From NCBI GenBank assembly GCA_023129075.1, contig JAGMCT010000010.1, forward strand, positions 1-64,000: DNA of 64,000 nucleotides, written 5' to 3'. Positions 57,064 through 64,000 of the stretch are shown here, piece by piece. Within the stretch, counting starts at the first letter, position 1; every line of letters begins with the position of its first letter. Under the pieces are notes generated by a model that did not search any database, was not told where the DNA came from, and saw nothing but the letters and a program-made list of their open reading frames with translations. A program made the translations under genes and the position numbers. This DNA comes from Microcaldota archaeon. GTDB lineage: Archaea > Micrarchaeota > Micrarchaeia > Anstonellales > Bilamarchaeaceae.

Positions 57064-58200
57064 ATGAAAAGATTATTGTTTTTCTCTTTGCTTCTGCTTT
57101 CGGTGTTTGCCCAGATTGAAGCAGAGAATCCTGCTTCTTCCCCTGAATCAATTAATGATGTATGGGAGCAGGCAAAAGGAACGGTTGATGAGTTCACATC
57201 CTCCATGGATACATGTGCGAAAAAAGAAACGCTTGACATGGTTGCACCGGTTCTTATAATAACGATGATTGTTGTGTTCGGAATAATGGGAACCTACCTT
57301 GCAGGTGATTTGCTCTTCCTCCCGCAGTTGAAAGCAATAGCAAAGCAGGAGGGTTATGAGGTTATAGTTACGGTTTTCATAGTGGTTGCTTTTATCTCTT
57401 TTGTAGGGCTCACCAATGATAGCGTTGCCTATAATATCATGGGAGACGTTTCACAAGAACAACCAGGTATTTTTACCAAGGCAATGGATTATTCCAATAT
57501 AATGGTTGCAAAGATAAGCCAGGATATAACCTCGCTTGCCCTGATAACCAATTTTATATATATGGTTTATTCGGCTCCATTCAGGATAGGACCCATAAAC
57601 CTTAATTTCAGGTTTCAGATAGGACCGATGCTTAAACCAATTGTAGATGGTCTTATCCTCTCTTCACAAAGCCTTTCTCTTGCATTGATGGAATGGATGG
57701 CAAACTCCCTTTTATTGTGCTATGTAAAGCAGTGGTTTTTACCATTTGTTCTGCCGATGGGCATTTTCATGAGGTCTATTCCGCAGACAAGGGGGGCAGG
57801 AAATGCACTTATCTCATTTGCATTTGCAAGTTTTTTTGTATATCCGGTTCTTCTTAACATAAGTTTTGAAGCATACAAATTGAAATACGGGCATCTTCTG
57901 CAGGCAGGGAGTCAGAGCCAGATACAGTTTATTCTTGACAATTATGTGAAGGCCAATTTCGTTGGTCTTTCTATGATTTCAATTTTCATGAGAAATATAA
58001 TACTCTCTACAGGGGTTCTGTTCTGGTTCGGGCTTATTGAAGTACTAATGTATGTATTCATAGATACAATCTACACGGTTTTCATATTGAGCCTTTTCCT
58101 TCCTGCAGTGAATTTCTTTATCTATTTCACAGTTGCAAAGGAGATATCCAAGTTTCTCGGTACTGAGGTGAATATAAGCATGTTTACGAGGTTGATATGA
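57064..58200 (+). CDS. Array membrane protein D
   Basis: A 378-residue polytopic membrane protein and the only array member with an apparent cleavable signal peptide (MKRLLFFSLLLLSVFAQIEA). A short soluble part with one Cys (SSMDTCAKKET) follows. Lys/Glu element: KAIAKQEGYEVIVTVF (about residues 94-109). Arginine motif: VLPMGIFMRSIPQTRGAG (about 229-246). C-terminus: GTEVNISMFTRLI. Its 3' end (acgaggttgatatgatgga) is repeated at the end of E, evidence of tandem duplication. It starts 2 bp after C and overlaps E by 4 bp. Confidence 0.7.
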   Translation: MKRLLFFSLLLLSVFAQIEAENPASSPESINDVWEQAKGTVDEFTSSMDTCAKKETLDMVAPVLIITMIVVFGIMGTYLAGDLLFLPQLKAIAKQEGYEVIVTVFIVVAFISFVGLTNDSVAYNIMGDVSQEQPGIFTKAMDYSNIMVAKISQDITSLALITNFIYMVYSAPFRIGPINLNFRFQIGPMLKPIVDGLILSSQSLSLALMEWMANSLLLCYVKQWFLPFVLPMGIFMRSIPQTRGAGNALISFAFASFFVYPVLLNISFEAYKLKYGHLLQAGSQSQIQFILDNYVKANFVGLSMISIFMRNIILSTGVLFWFGLIEVLMYVFIDTIYTVFILSLFLPAVNFFIYFTVAKEISKFLGTEVNISMFTRLI

Positions 58201-59303
58201 TGGAGCCCATAAGCCAGGCAATATGTCCTTCATCCGGGATTTCCTCCCTTTTCTTTCTTCCGGACTGGCAGTTTCTTTCATTCCTTGCGGTGCTCATTTC
58301 AGCATCTATACTATTTCTTTTGTATGTACTAAACCGTGCATTTGAGAATAAAGAAGGAGAGGCTTGGGTTAAACTTGAGATATATGAAACATTCATAACT
58401 TTGGGCCTGATTGTTCTTCTGGCGCTTGCTGTGGATGCATTGTGCAGTATAAATGTGGGATTCCTTTTCTCGGGATATCCCCTTTCAAGTTACACAGGTG
58501 GAACGGCACTCACACTGCAACCGTTCAGCGAGATAGGAATGGATGAATCCTTTTTTGATGTGGGCCTTATCTACCTTGATGAGTATAGTGATGCCGTTGT
58601 AACAGCCCAAACAATACTTTTCAGTTTTTACTCATACTTAAATTATATAACATCCATGACATTTACCCACCAGCCAATAGGTTTAGGCACCGTAACCCAG
58701 CCCACAGCGGGCTTCGGCACAATGATAAATTCAGTATTCATTACTGCATTGAACGGCATGGTTATTTCATATTTGGTAAACAAGACGCAGATGCTGGTTT
58801 ATTATTTCGGTCTTTATGGTTTTGTAAAATACTTCCTTCCGCTTGGAATAGTGCTCAGGTCTTTTACCCCAACAAGAAAGATAGGCGGAACTTTGATAGG
58901 AATAGCAGTTGGTTTTCTTTTGATTTATCCGATTCTTTTGACTGTTAATAAGATAACTATTGCAAAACCCTTTAATGATACAATTGAGGGAGTTTCAGGT
59001 TCCATTGGAAAAGCATGGGACTCAGCTTCTTATGAATTCTTTAACATATGGGAAAGTGTTGATTCTTCCGCTTGGGACATGGTTCTGCATGCCCCTGTTT
59101 TATTCTCCCATGCACTGGGTGGTTTTGTAAGCTTTGGGGTTCTTATGTTCATATTCCAGACCGCAAATTTATTTTCTCTTGTTGCTTTTGGAGGCTATGT
59201 ATTCCCTGCGTTCAATGCACTTGTGCTTGCAACAGGCATAAGGTATTTAAGCAGGTTCTTCGGTGAGGAGATAGATATAACAAATCTTACGAGGTTGATA
59301 TGA
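58197..59303 (+). CDS. Array membrane protein E
   Basis: A 368-residue polytopic membrane protein. Lys/Glu element: EAWVKLEIYETFITLG (about residues 59-74). Arginine motif: FLPLGIVLRSFTPTRKIGG (about 214-232), the cleanest example in the array, followed by TLIGIAVGFLLIYPILL. C-terminus: EEIDITNLTRLI, ending exactly as D does. It opens MMEP; the first or second ATG may be used. Both junctions (D/E and E/F) carry the same 19-bp sequence. Closest in sequence to D and C by eye. Confidence 0.7.
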   Translation: MMEPISQAICPSSGISSLFFLPDWQFLSFLAVLISASILFLLYVLNRAFENKEGEAWVKLEIYETFITLGLIVLLALAVDALCSINVGFLFSGYPLSSYTGGTALTLQPFSEIGMDESFFDVGLIYLDEYSDAVVTAQTILFSFYSYLNYITSMTFTHQPIGLGTVTQPTAGFGTMINSVFITALNGMVISYLVNKTQMLVYYFGLYGFVKYFLPLGIVLRSFTPTRKIGGTLIGIAVGFLLIYPILLTVNKITIAKPFNDTIEGVSGSIGKAWDSASYEFFNIWESVDSSAWDMVLHAPVLFSHALGGFVSFGVLMFIFQTANLFSLVAFGGYVFPAFNALVLATGIRYLSRFFGEEIDITNLTRLI

Positions 59304-60259
59304 TGGACCCTGAAACAATCAGCATTATTTCAATTATCGTTCTGCTTTCCATAAGCGGTGCTGTAGGAATGTTTCTTTTATCCAGAATATTCCAGGTGAA
59401 GCGCCTTGAGCAGGTTGCCAGGGCAGAATTAATATTTGCAATCTCAACGGTTTTTCTTGTTGCTTTTTTTATAGGGATGGTTACCTATGGAGAGGAAAAA
59501 GCAGTTCTTATAGTGAAGGATATAATAGAGCACCAATATTCCATGGAAGGAGAGCAGGCCCCTGAATTTCTTTCGGGTGTTACTCTTATAGGCATTACAA
59601 AGATTTACATGGCTGAGTTATACGGCTGTCTTAAATTTATCTATGCTTCTGCGTACTGGTTTAACATAATCCCGGAATTCGGAACCGCACTTACCTATGA
59701 TGTTTTTATGCACGATGTATTGAGCGGATGGGCATGGAAACCCCTTACTTCAGTGTTCCATTACCTTGCCTCAACCTCTGCTTTTATGGCGCTTCTTTAT
59801 TTCCTTTTTGTCCATATTCTTAATTTCATCCAGGCTGCAGCAATACCTCTTTTCCTTCCATTAGGAATACTTCTCAGGGCATTCCCCCCTACAAGAGGAG
59901 TCGGGGCATATATACTTTCTTTTTCTCTTGGGTTCTATCTTGTTTTCCCATTTGCTTATATAATTGCTATGTCACTTACTCCTCTCAATGTATGCACCAT
60001 GCCGGATACAGAGGAGTTTGGATGCGTGACTGTCTCCCCAGGGTTGGCAAATTATATGGTTTTGGAGGCAGAGAATTCAGAGCAGGAGATGACTGATGCC
60101 TATGTTAATCTCTGGAGGGATTTAGGAGGGCTTACAGCCAATCTTTGCTGTCTCCCTTTCATAACAATGATGATGACATTGAGTTTCATACTTGCGACCA
60201 CCAATTTATTCGGTGCAAATCTTCCTGAAGTAGGAAGGGGTTTCATAAAATTAATATAG
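59300..60259 (+). CDS. Array membrane protein F
   Basis: A 319-residue polytopic membrane protein, last of the six. Lys/Glu element: EQVARAELIFAISTVF (about residues 38-53), with Arg for Lys. Arginine motif: FLPLGILLRAFPPTRGVG (about 183-200), then YILSFSLGFYLVFPF. A cysteine pair is in an outer loop (NVCTMPDTEEFGCVT, about 232-246). C-terminus: EVGRGFIKLI, a weaker match to the shared tail. It overlaps E by 4 bp, and the DUF63 gene follows with a ggtgat ribosome-binding site. Confidence 0.68.
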   Translation: MMDPETISIISIIVLLSISGAVGMFLLSRIFQVKRLEQVARAELIFAISTVFLVAFFIGMVTYGEEKAVLIVKDIIEHQYSMEGEQAPEFLSGVTLIGITKIYMAELYGCLKFIYASAYWFNIIPEFGTALTYDVFMHDVLSGWAWKPLTSVFHYLASTSAFMALLYFLFVHILNFIQAAAIPLFLPLGILLRAFPPTRGVGAYILSFSLGFYLVFPFAYIIAMSLTPLNVCTMPDTEEFGCVTVSPGLANYMVLEAENSEQEMTDAYVNLWRDLGGLTANLCCLPFITMMMTLSFILATTNLFGANLPEVGRGFIKLI

Positions 60260-60267
60260 GTGATTTG

Positions 60268-61101
60268 ATGGATATCTTCAATGAATTTTTTATAGAGCCC
60301 ATAATAATGAAAACAGGCTATAATATTGTAAATACGCTTGTTTATGCTCTTATTGCAGTAGTTTCAGTGTATTTTCTTTTCTACCTTTTCAAAAAAAATA
60401 GGATTTCAATAGACTGGAATTTTGTAAAGAATATCCTTCCATTTATATTTTTTGGTTCAACCATGCGTGTTGTTACCGATGCCATAGATGCAGGTGTTTT
60501 TCAGCCTATCACCCCTTTGCATGAATTCATACTTTCATCCCATATCTATGATTATGGTTTTGTTACAGTAAGCCCGGGTATATACATACTTACTGCTGTT
60601 ATTACCCTGTTCTCGGTTTTTCTATTTTATAGGATAAATAAACCAGAATATGTATTCTACACAGGAACACTTCTTTTCCTTTTTCATCTCCTTCTTTTAA
60701 TTCCATTTATGGGGTTTATTCTTCATGCTATTCCAGTAATAATACTTGCAGCAATTCCTTTGTATCTTTCATACATTTATTTCAGAAATAAGGAAGATGC
60801 AATGGTAGTTGGGGCGCATGCTCTTGATGGTGCAGCAACATTTTACATAATAGATATATTCTCCGGCATAAGCGGAAAAACCTATTTTGAACAGCATGTT
60901 TTCCCAAGATTTTTAGGTGAGTTTGCAGGAACTTATTTTGGGTTTTACCTTGTAAAGGTTCTGCTTCCCCTGGCTGCGGTTTACCTGATAAGAAAAGAAA
61001 GGATGCAGAGCGATGAAAAAACCTATATACTTCTTATACTTATGATAATAGGCCTTGCCCCGGGAATGAGAGACCTGCTCAGGATGGTGATAGGTACATG
61101 A
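60268..61101 (+). CDS. DUF63 family membrane protein
   Basis: A 277-residue membrane protein with about seven to eight segments, of the archaeal DUF63 type. Landmarks are the opening FNEFFIEPIIMKTGYNIVNT, FGSTMRVVTDAIDAGVF and, near the middle, VVGAHALDGAATFYIID. The motif pattern of the array members is absent, so it is a distinct family. I start at ATG 60268, since the upstream alternative is TTG. It follows F closely and overlaps dphB (ATGA), linking the array to a housekeeping gene. Its biochemical role is not established. Confidence 0.8.
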   Translation: MDIFNEFFIEPIIMKTGYNIVNTLVYALIAVVSVYFLFYLFKKNRISIDWNFVKNILPFIFFGSTMRVVTDAIDAGVFQPITPLHEFILSSHIYDYGFVTVSPGIYILTAVITLFSVFLFYRINKPEYVFYTGTLLFLFHLLLLIPFMGFILHAIPVIILAAIPLYLSYIYFRNKEDAMVVGAHALDGAATFYIIDIFSGISGKTYFEQHVFPRFLGEFAGTYFGFYLVKVLLPLAAVYLIRKERMQSDEKTYILLILMIIGLAPGMRDLLRMVIGT

Positions 61102-61862
61102 GTCTTTCTCTTGTAGGTCTTGGACTCTCCCTTGACATAACCCTTAAAGGTATGGAAGAGCTAAAAAAAGCAGAAGTAATCTTTGCAGAGATTTACACCT
61201 CCCCTATAAACAGGGATTATATTAATTTTCTTGAAAAGGCTTCAGGAAAAAAAATAGAAATGATAGGAAGGGATGAGGTTGAATCGGATTTCTTAATAAA
61301 ACATGCAAGGGAAAAGAAGGTTGTGCTTCTTGTGGTTGGTGACCCTTTGATGGCAACAACGCATTCGTCTCTTATTTTTGAAGCTGAAAAGAATAAAATC
61401 CATACAAAGATAATCTGCAATTCATCCATAATAACTGCAGCTGCAGGTGCTTCCGGCCTGCAGGCATACCGCTTTGGAAAAACAGCAACCCTTAGCTATT
61501 GGAGAGAAAAATACCAGCCAACTTCATCCCTTGATATTATAGAAAAGAACCTTTCCATAGATGCACATACGCTTGTGCTTCTGGATGTTGCTGAGGATAT
61601 GGGCGGTCCAATGGATGGGAAGCACGCCCTTGAACTGCTTGAAAGGATGCAGGATAAAAGAGGAAAAAATATTCTTGAAAAAATAATCGTTTTGAGCAGG
61701 ATTGGTTTTGAAGAAGAAAAGATATCTTATGGCACAATAAAAGAACTTGGAAAAAAGGATCTTGGAAAACCCCTTTTCTCTTTAATAATTCCTGCTTCAT
61801 TCCATCCTGCAGAAAAGGAATTCCTAATGCTCAAAACTTTCAAAAATAAGGTCGCTGAATAA
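61098..61862 (+). CDS. dphB: Diphthine synthase
   Basis: A 254-residue SAM-dependent methyltransferase (Dph5 type) of the tetrapyrrole-methylase fold. It methylates the modified histidine of aEF-2 on the path to diphthamide. Conserved landmarks are SLVGLGLSLDITLKGMEEL, FAEIYTSP, LLVVGDPLMATTHSSL and SIITAAAGASGLQAYRFGK, with the end LFSLIIPASFHPAEKEFL. It overlaps the DUF63 gene by 4 bp and overlaps the convergent unknown gene by 39 bp at its 3' end. Confidence 0.94.
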   Translation: MSLSLVGLGLSLDITLKGMEELKKAEVIFAEIYTSPINRDYINFLEKASGKKIEMIGRDEVESDFLIKHAREKKVVLLVVGDPLMATTHSSLIFEAEKNKIHTKIICNSSIITAAAGASGLQAYRFGKTATLSYWREKYQPTSSLDIIEKNLSIDAHTLVLLDVAEDMGGPMDGKHALELLERMQDKRGKNILEKIIVLSRIGFEEEKISYGTIKELGKKDLGKPLFSLIIPASFHPAEKEFLMLKTFKNKVAE

Positions 61863-62357
61863 ATATTTTGACCTTTCTTCGGTCCTTACTCTTGTGTATT
61901 CGCTTCCCGAGAGCAGAGACCCGCTTTCCGGATTAATAAGATAATTTTCATCTTTCCATTTGAAATAGACGTACGGCCTTTTTGAGGTAAGAAGAACAGC
62001 CGAGCTTTCAGAGCCAAATGCCCTTAAAAGAGATGCAAGAAGGATTGCCTGTTCTCTTGTTTCCGCTGCCTTTATCAAATCTATTTCCTCAAAACTAAGA
62101 TAAAATTCAACAGGCATATGAACGTTTTCTATTCCCTTTATATATTCTGTTGCTTTTTCAACAGCAGAGAAAAAGTGGTTGTCATAGTTATAGGGCTGTA
62201 TCCCCTCCAGAAGTCTTTCTTTTAATGCTTTAATAAATTCATTATAAGGCGAAACCATAAGTCTTAATTCAGAAACAGAGCGGTACTCTTTTTCCTCAAT
62301 CTCTTTTTTGTACCTTTCCACCATCCTTTGGTATATTTTGCACAGTTTTTCTTCCAT
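61824..62357 (-). CDS. Uncharacterised protein, possibly transglutaminase-like
   Basis: A 177-residue soluble protein. The second half (PYVYFKWKDENYLINPES; LSGSEYTRVRTEERSKYLF), preceded by QAILLASLLRAFGSESSAVL, resembles the fold of transglutaminase-like proteins, but the expected catalytic Cys is not seen where it would lie, so any activity may be lost. The N-terminal half is helical. I start at ATG 62357, with a TATA-like ttttaataag about 25 bp upstream; the longer reading uses TTG. It is convergent with dphB. Confidence 0.5.
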   Translation of the reverse strand: MEEKLCKIYQRMVERYKKEIEEKEYRSVSELRLMVSPYNEFIKALKERLLEGIQPYNYDNHFFSAVEKATEYIKGIENVHMPVEFYLSFEEIDLIKAAETREQAILLASLLRAFGSESSAVLLTSKRPYVYFKWKDENYLINPESGSLLSGSEYTRVRTEERSKYLFSDLIFESFEH

Positions 62358-62397
62358 AGTTGTTTTTTTCAATCCTTATTAAAATAGTTTGCCCTGT

Positions 62398-62997
62398 CTA
62401 TTCCTGCTTATCAACACAGTAGGCTGCATGTTTAACAGCGTAACCAGCAAAAATATTTCTATAGTATGCCACATCCGTTAGTTTTAGCCCTAAACCTTGA
62501 AAAAGAACCCTCCACTCACCATCAGTTTTGTTTGAGTGGGGATGCCCAAAAAATTCAAGGTTCATCAAACTGTCTATGATGTAAGTAGTGTACTTTTGGA
62601 AGATGTTGGTATATATATCTTCTATGATTATTATTCTTTTGGAAACCCTCATAGCTTCTTCAACGATTTTTTCAGGGTTTGGTGTGTGGTGCAGGACCAT
62701 AAGCAGTAAAGCGCAATCAAATCTATCATCTTCAAAAGGAATTCTGTCGCCATTATAAATAAGCGGTTCTATTCCTTTCACAAAACTCATATCTTTGATA
62801 TCCAAAGGCAAGACGTTTATGTTTAGGTCATTCAAGGCTTCGGAAACGGTGCAGATTCCTGCTCCTATATCCAGCACCCTAGCATCACCAGGGATGTATT
62901 TCTTTATCTGTTTTACTATATTCCTTGCCCTGAGCCTGCCTACTTTCTGAATTACTTTGTGTAGTAGTTTGTTCTGCCTAAGGATTTCTAAAAGCAT
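62398..62997 (-). CDS. SAM-dependent methyltransferase (class I, type 11)
   Basis: A 199-residue class I methyltransferase. The SAM loop is ARVLDIGAGICTVSEAL (about residues 39-55), then LPLDIKDMSF, DDRFDCALLLMVLHHTPNPE (motif near the catalytic loop) and IIIEDIYTN. These motifs place it among the small-molecule/lipid methyltransferases, but no substrate is shown. It precedes the gene at 62357 on the same strand by about 40 bp, and is divergent from the prenyl synthase gene. Confidence 0.78.
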   Translation of the reverse strand: MLLEILRQNKLLHKVIQKVGRLRARNIVKQIKKYIPGDARVLDIGAGICTVSEALNDLNINVLPLDIKDMSFVKGIEPLIYNGDRIPFEDDRFDCALLLMVLHHTPNPEKIVEEAMRVSKRIIIIEDIYTNIFQKYTTYIIDSLMNLEFFGHPHSNKTDGEWRVLFQGLGLKLTDVAYYRNIFAGYAVKHAAYCVDKQE

Positions 62998-63059
62998 GAA
63001 AAGAGATCCGCGCCATAGGTTTTTAATTCTGTATGCTTTAATGCCTTTTTGGTGCTCTC

Positions 63060-64000
63060 ATGTCTATAGAAAATTATGTTGATGTCAACACAAAGCTGAT
63101 AGGACAGGAGATGGAAAGATATATTCCAAAAGAGCCCAAAGAAATTTATTCAATCATCAGGGAATTTATATCCAGGGGGGGTAAACGGGTAAGACCAATA
63201 CTTCTTCTCACTGTTGTGCAGGCCGTTGGAGGAGGACTGAAAACAGCGCTTCCTTATGCCGTGATTCTTGAATTATTCCATAATTTTACCTTAATTCATG
63301 ATGATATAGAGGATGGCTCTCAAGTCAGAAGAGGAAAACAAACCCTGCACATCTCGCACGGCATCCCTGTTGCGTTGAATACAGGAGATGCTCTTTACAC
63401 CCTTGTTATGAATTCATTACTCACTATTCCTGATGATAAGGAAAGGCTTCTGACTGCTTCAAGGATGCTCACAGCTTCATTTAGAGAAGTGGTGGAAGGC
63501 CAGGGAATAGAACTGGAATGGTACAGAACCAATAGAATGAATATAGAAGAATATGAGTATTTTGAGATGGTTAAAGGAAAAACAGCCTCTTTAATCGGGC
63601 TTTCCTGCTCCCTTGGAGCCTATCTGGGCGGAGCAGATAAAAATACAATTGAAAAAATGGATTCCTTTGGAAAAAACATTGGGCTTTCCTTCCAGATACG
63701 GGATGATGTTCTGAATCTCATTGGCAGTGAAGAGAAGTATAAGAAGGAGATAGGGGGAGATGTAAGGGAGGGAAAGCGCTCTTTAATTTCTCTACATGCA
63801 CTCAATCACCTTCCTGAAGATGAAAAGGAAACTCTGAAAAATATCCTTCTTGCAAAGGAAAATTCCGATGATGAGATAAAAGGGGCAATTGAACTAATGA
63901 AAAAAGCAGGTTCAATAAAATATGCTTCAGGAGTGTCCGAAGATTTGCATAAGCAGGCGCTGGAAGCACTTGAAATTCTTCCGGAGTCAGAACACAAAAT
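63060..64000 (+). CDS. Polyprenyl (geranylgeranyl) diphosphate synthase, partial
   Basis: The first 313 residues of a trans-prenyltransferase that builds the C20 (or longer) chains for archaeal membrane lipids; it runs off the window end, likely near its C-terminus. The ATG at 63060 gives GGKRVRPILLL (substrate site), then LIHDDIEDGSQVRRGK (first aspartate-rich motif DDxxD), EMVKGKTASLI and FQIRDDVLNLIG as the second motif. That second motif reads DDxxN rather than DDxxD. Chain length is not readable with certainty. The window ends inside the reading frame. Confidence 0.9.
   Translation, partial: MSIENYVDVNTKLIGQEMERYIPKEPKEIYSIIREFISRGGKRVRPILLLTVVQAVGGGLKTALPYAVILELFHNFTLIHDDIEDGSQVRRGKQTLHISHGIPVALNTGDALYTLVMNSLLTIPDDKERLLTASRMLTASFREVVEGQGIELEWYRTNRMNIEEYEYFEMVKGKTASLIGLSCSLGAYLGGADKNTIEKMDSFGKNIGLSFQIRDDVLNLIGSEEKYKKEIGGDVREGKRSLISLHALNHLPEDEKETLKNILLAKENSDDEIKGAIELMKKAGSIKYASGVSEDLHKQALEALEILPESEHK

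Noticed and set aside
53676-60259. Calling the array a type IV secretion or DNA-import system
   Set aside because: No VirB4/CedB-type ATPase, pilin or coupling protein is in the window; similarity to VirB6 is only in general topology.

Overview
The window reads as a low-GC archaeal chromosome fragment, most likely from a DPANN-type lineage; Diapherotrites/Iainarchaeota is my best guess, at low confidence. Archaeal markers include SRP54, the GatD/GatE tRNA amidotransferase, diphthine synthase, Alba, aEF-1B, L11, a KEOPS Cgi121 subunit, an archaeal S-layer protein, a class III (pilin) signal peptide, a tRNA-His with an intron at 37/38, and TATA boxes about 25 bp before many starts, often implying leaderless mRNAs. 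Genes are tightly packed with frequent ATGA overlaps.

Layout. 1-4.4 kb: start of a cation P-type ATPase, translin, carbamate kinase, then divergent TrkH/TrkA potassium uptake. 4.4-7.6 kb: S-layer gene with a structured leader. 7.7-15.4 kb: housekeeping genes (RSH-type HD hydrolase, PrmC-like methyltransferase, HEAT/OB protein, TrmJ-like methyltransferase, Nudix, SRP54, short NFACT protein, ACT, DUF424). 15.5-23 kb: gatD and gatE separated by an intact TnpB element, then a HEAT protein, L11, a PQQ propeller protein, aEF-1B and a zinc ribbon. 23-31.3 kb: two tRNAs, a winged-helix repeat protein, Cgi121, Alba and a cluster of large unrecognised proteins. 31.4-34.05 kb: a methyltransferase (restriction-modification-like) island bracketed by two related non-coding repeats. 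34-46.4 kb: a lipoprotein, CBS and pilin-like proteins, dihydroorotase, ion transporters, a TraB/TIKI-like protein, a ZIP transporter, a TrmB regulator and, divergent from it, a bacterial-type sigma-70 family protein. 46.4-53.6 kb: an M6-like secreted metallopeptidase, an aromatic amino acid lyase with two small upstream ORFs, a HicB-like ORF, and PEP synthase. 53.7-61.1 kb: six consecutive, overlapping genes for related polytopic membrane proteins plus a DUF63 protein. 61.1-64 kb: dphB, an unknown protein, a methyltransferase and the start of a geranylgeranyl diphosphate synthase.

The two most notable items are the sigma-70 family gene (45377-46387), which has recognisable regions 2, 3 and 4 in an otherwise archaeal context, and the six-gene membrane protein array (53676-60259). 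The array members share an N-terminal Lys/Glu element, a central arginine-rich P-x-G...R...TR..G motif and, in five of six, a C-terminal [RKH/I]-[KL]-L-[IV]-type end. That array looks like a multi-subunit membrane machine that I cannot assign to a described system. The repeat-flanked methyltransferase island with an unidentified third gene is the third candidate for new biology.
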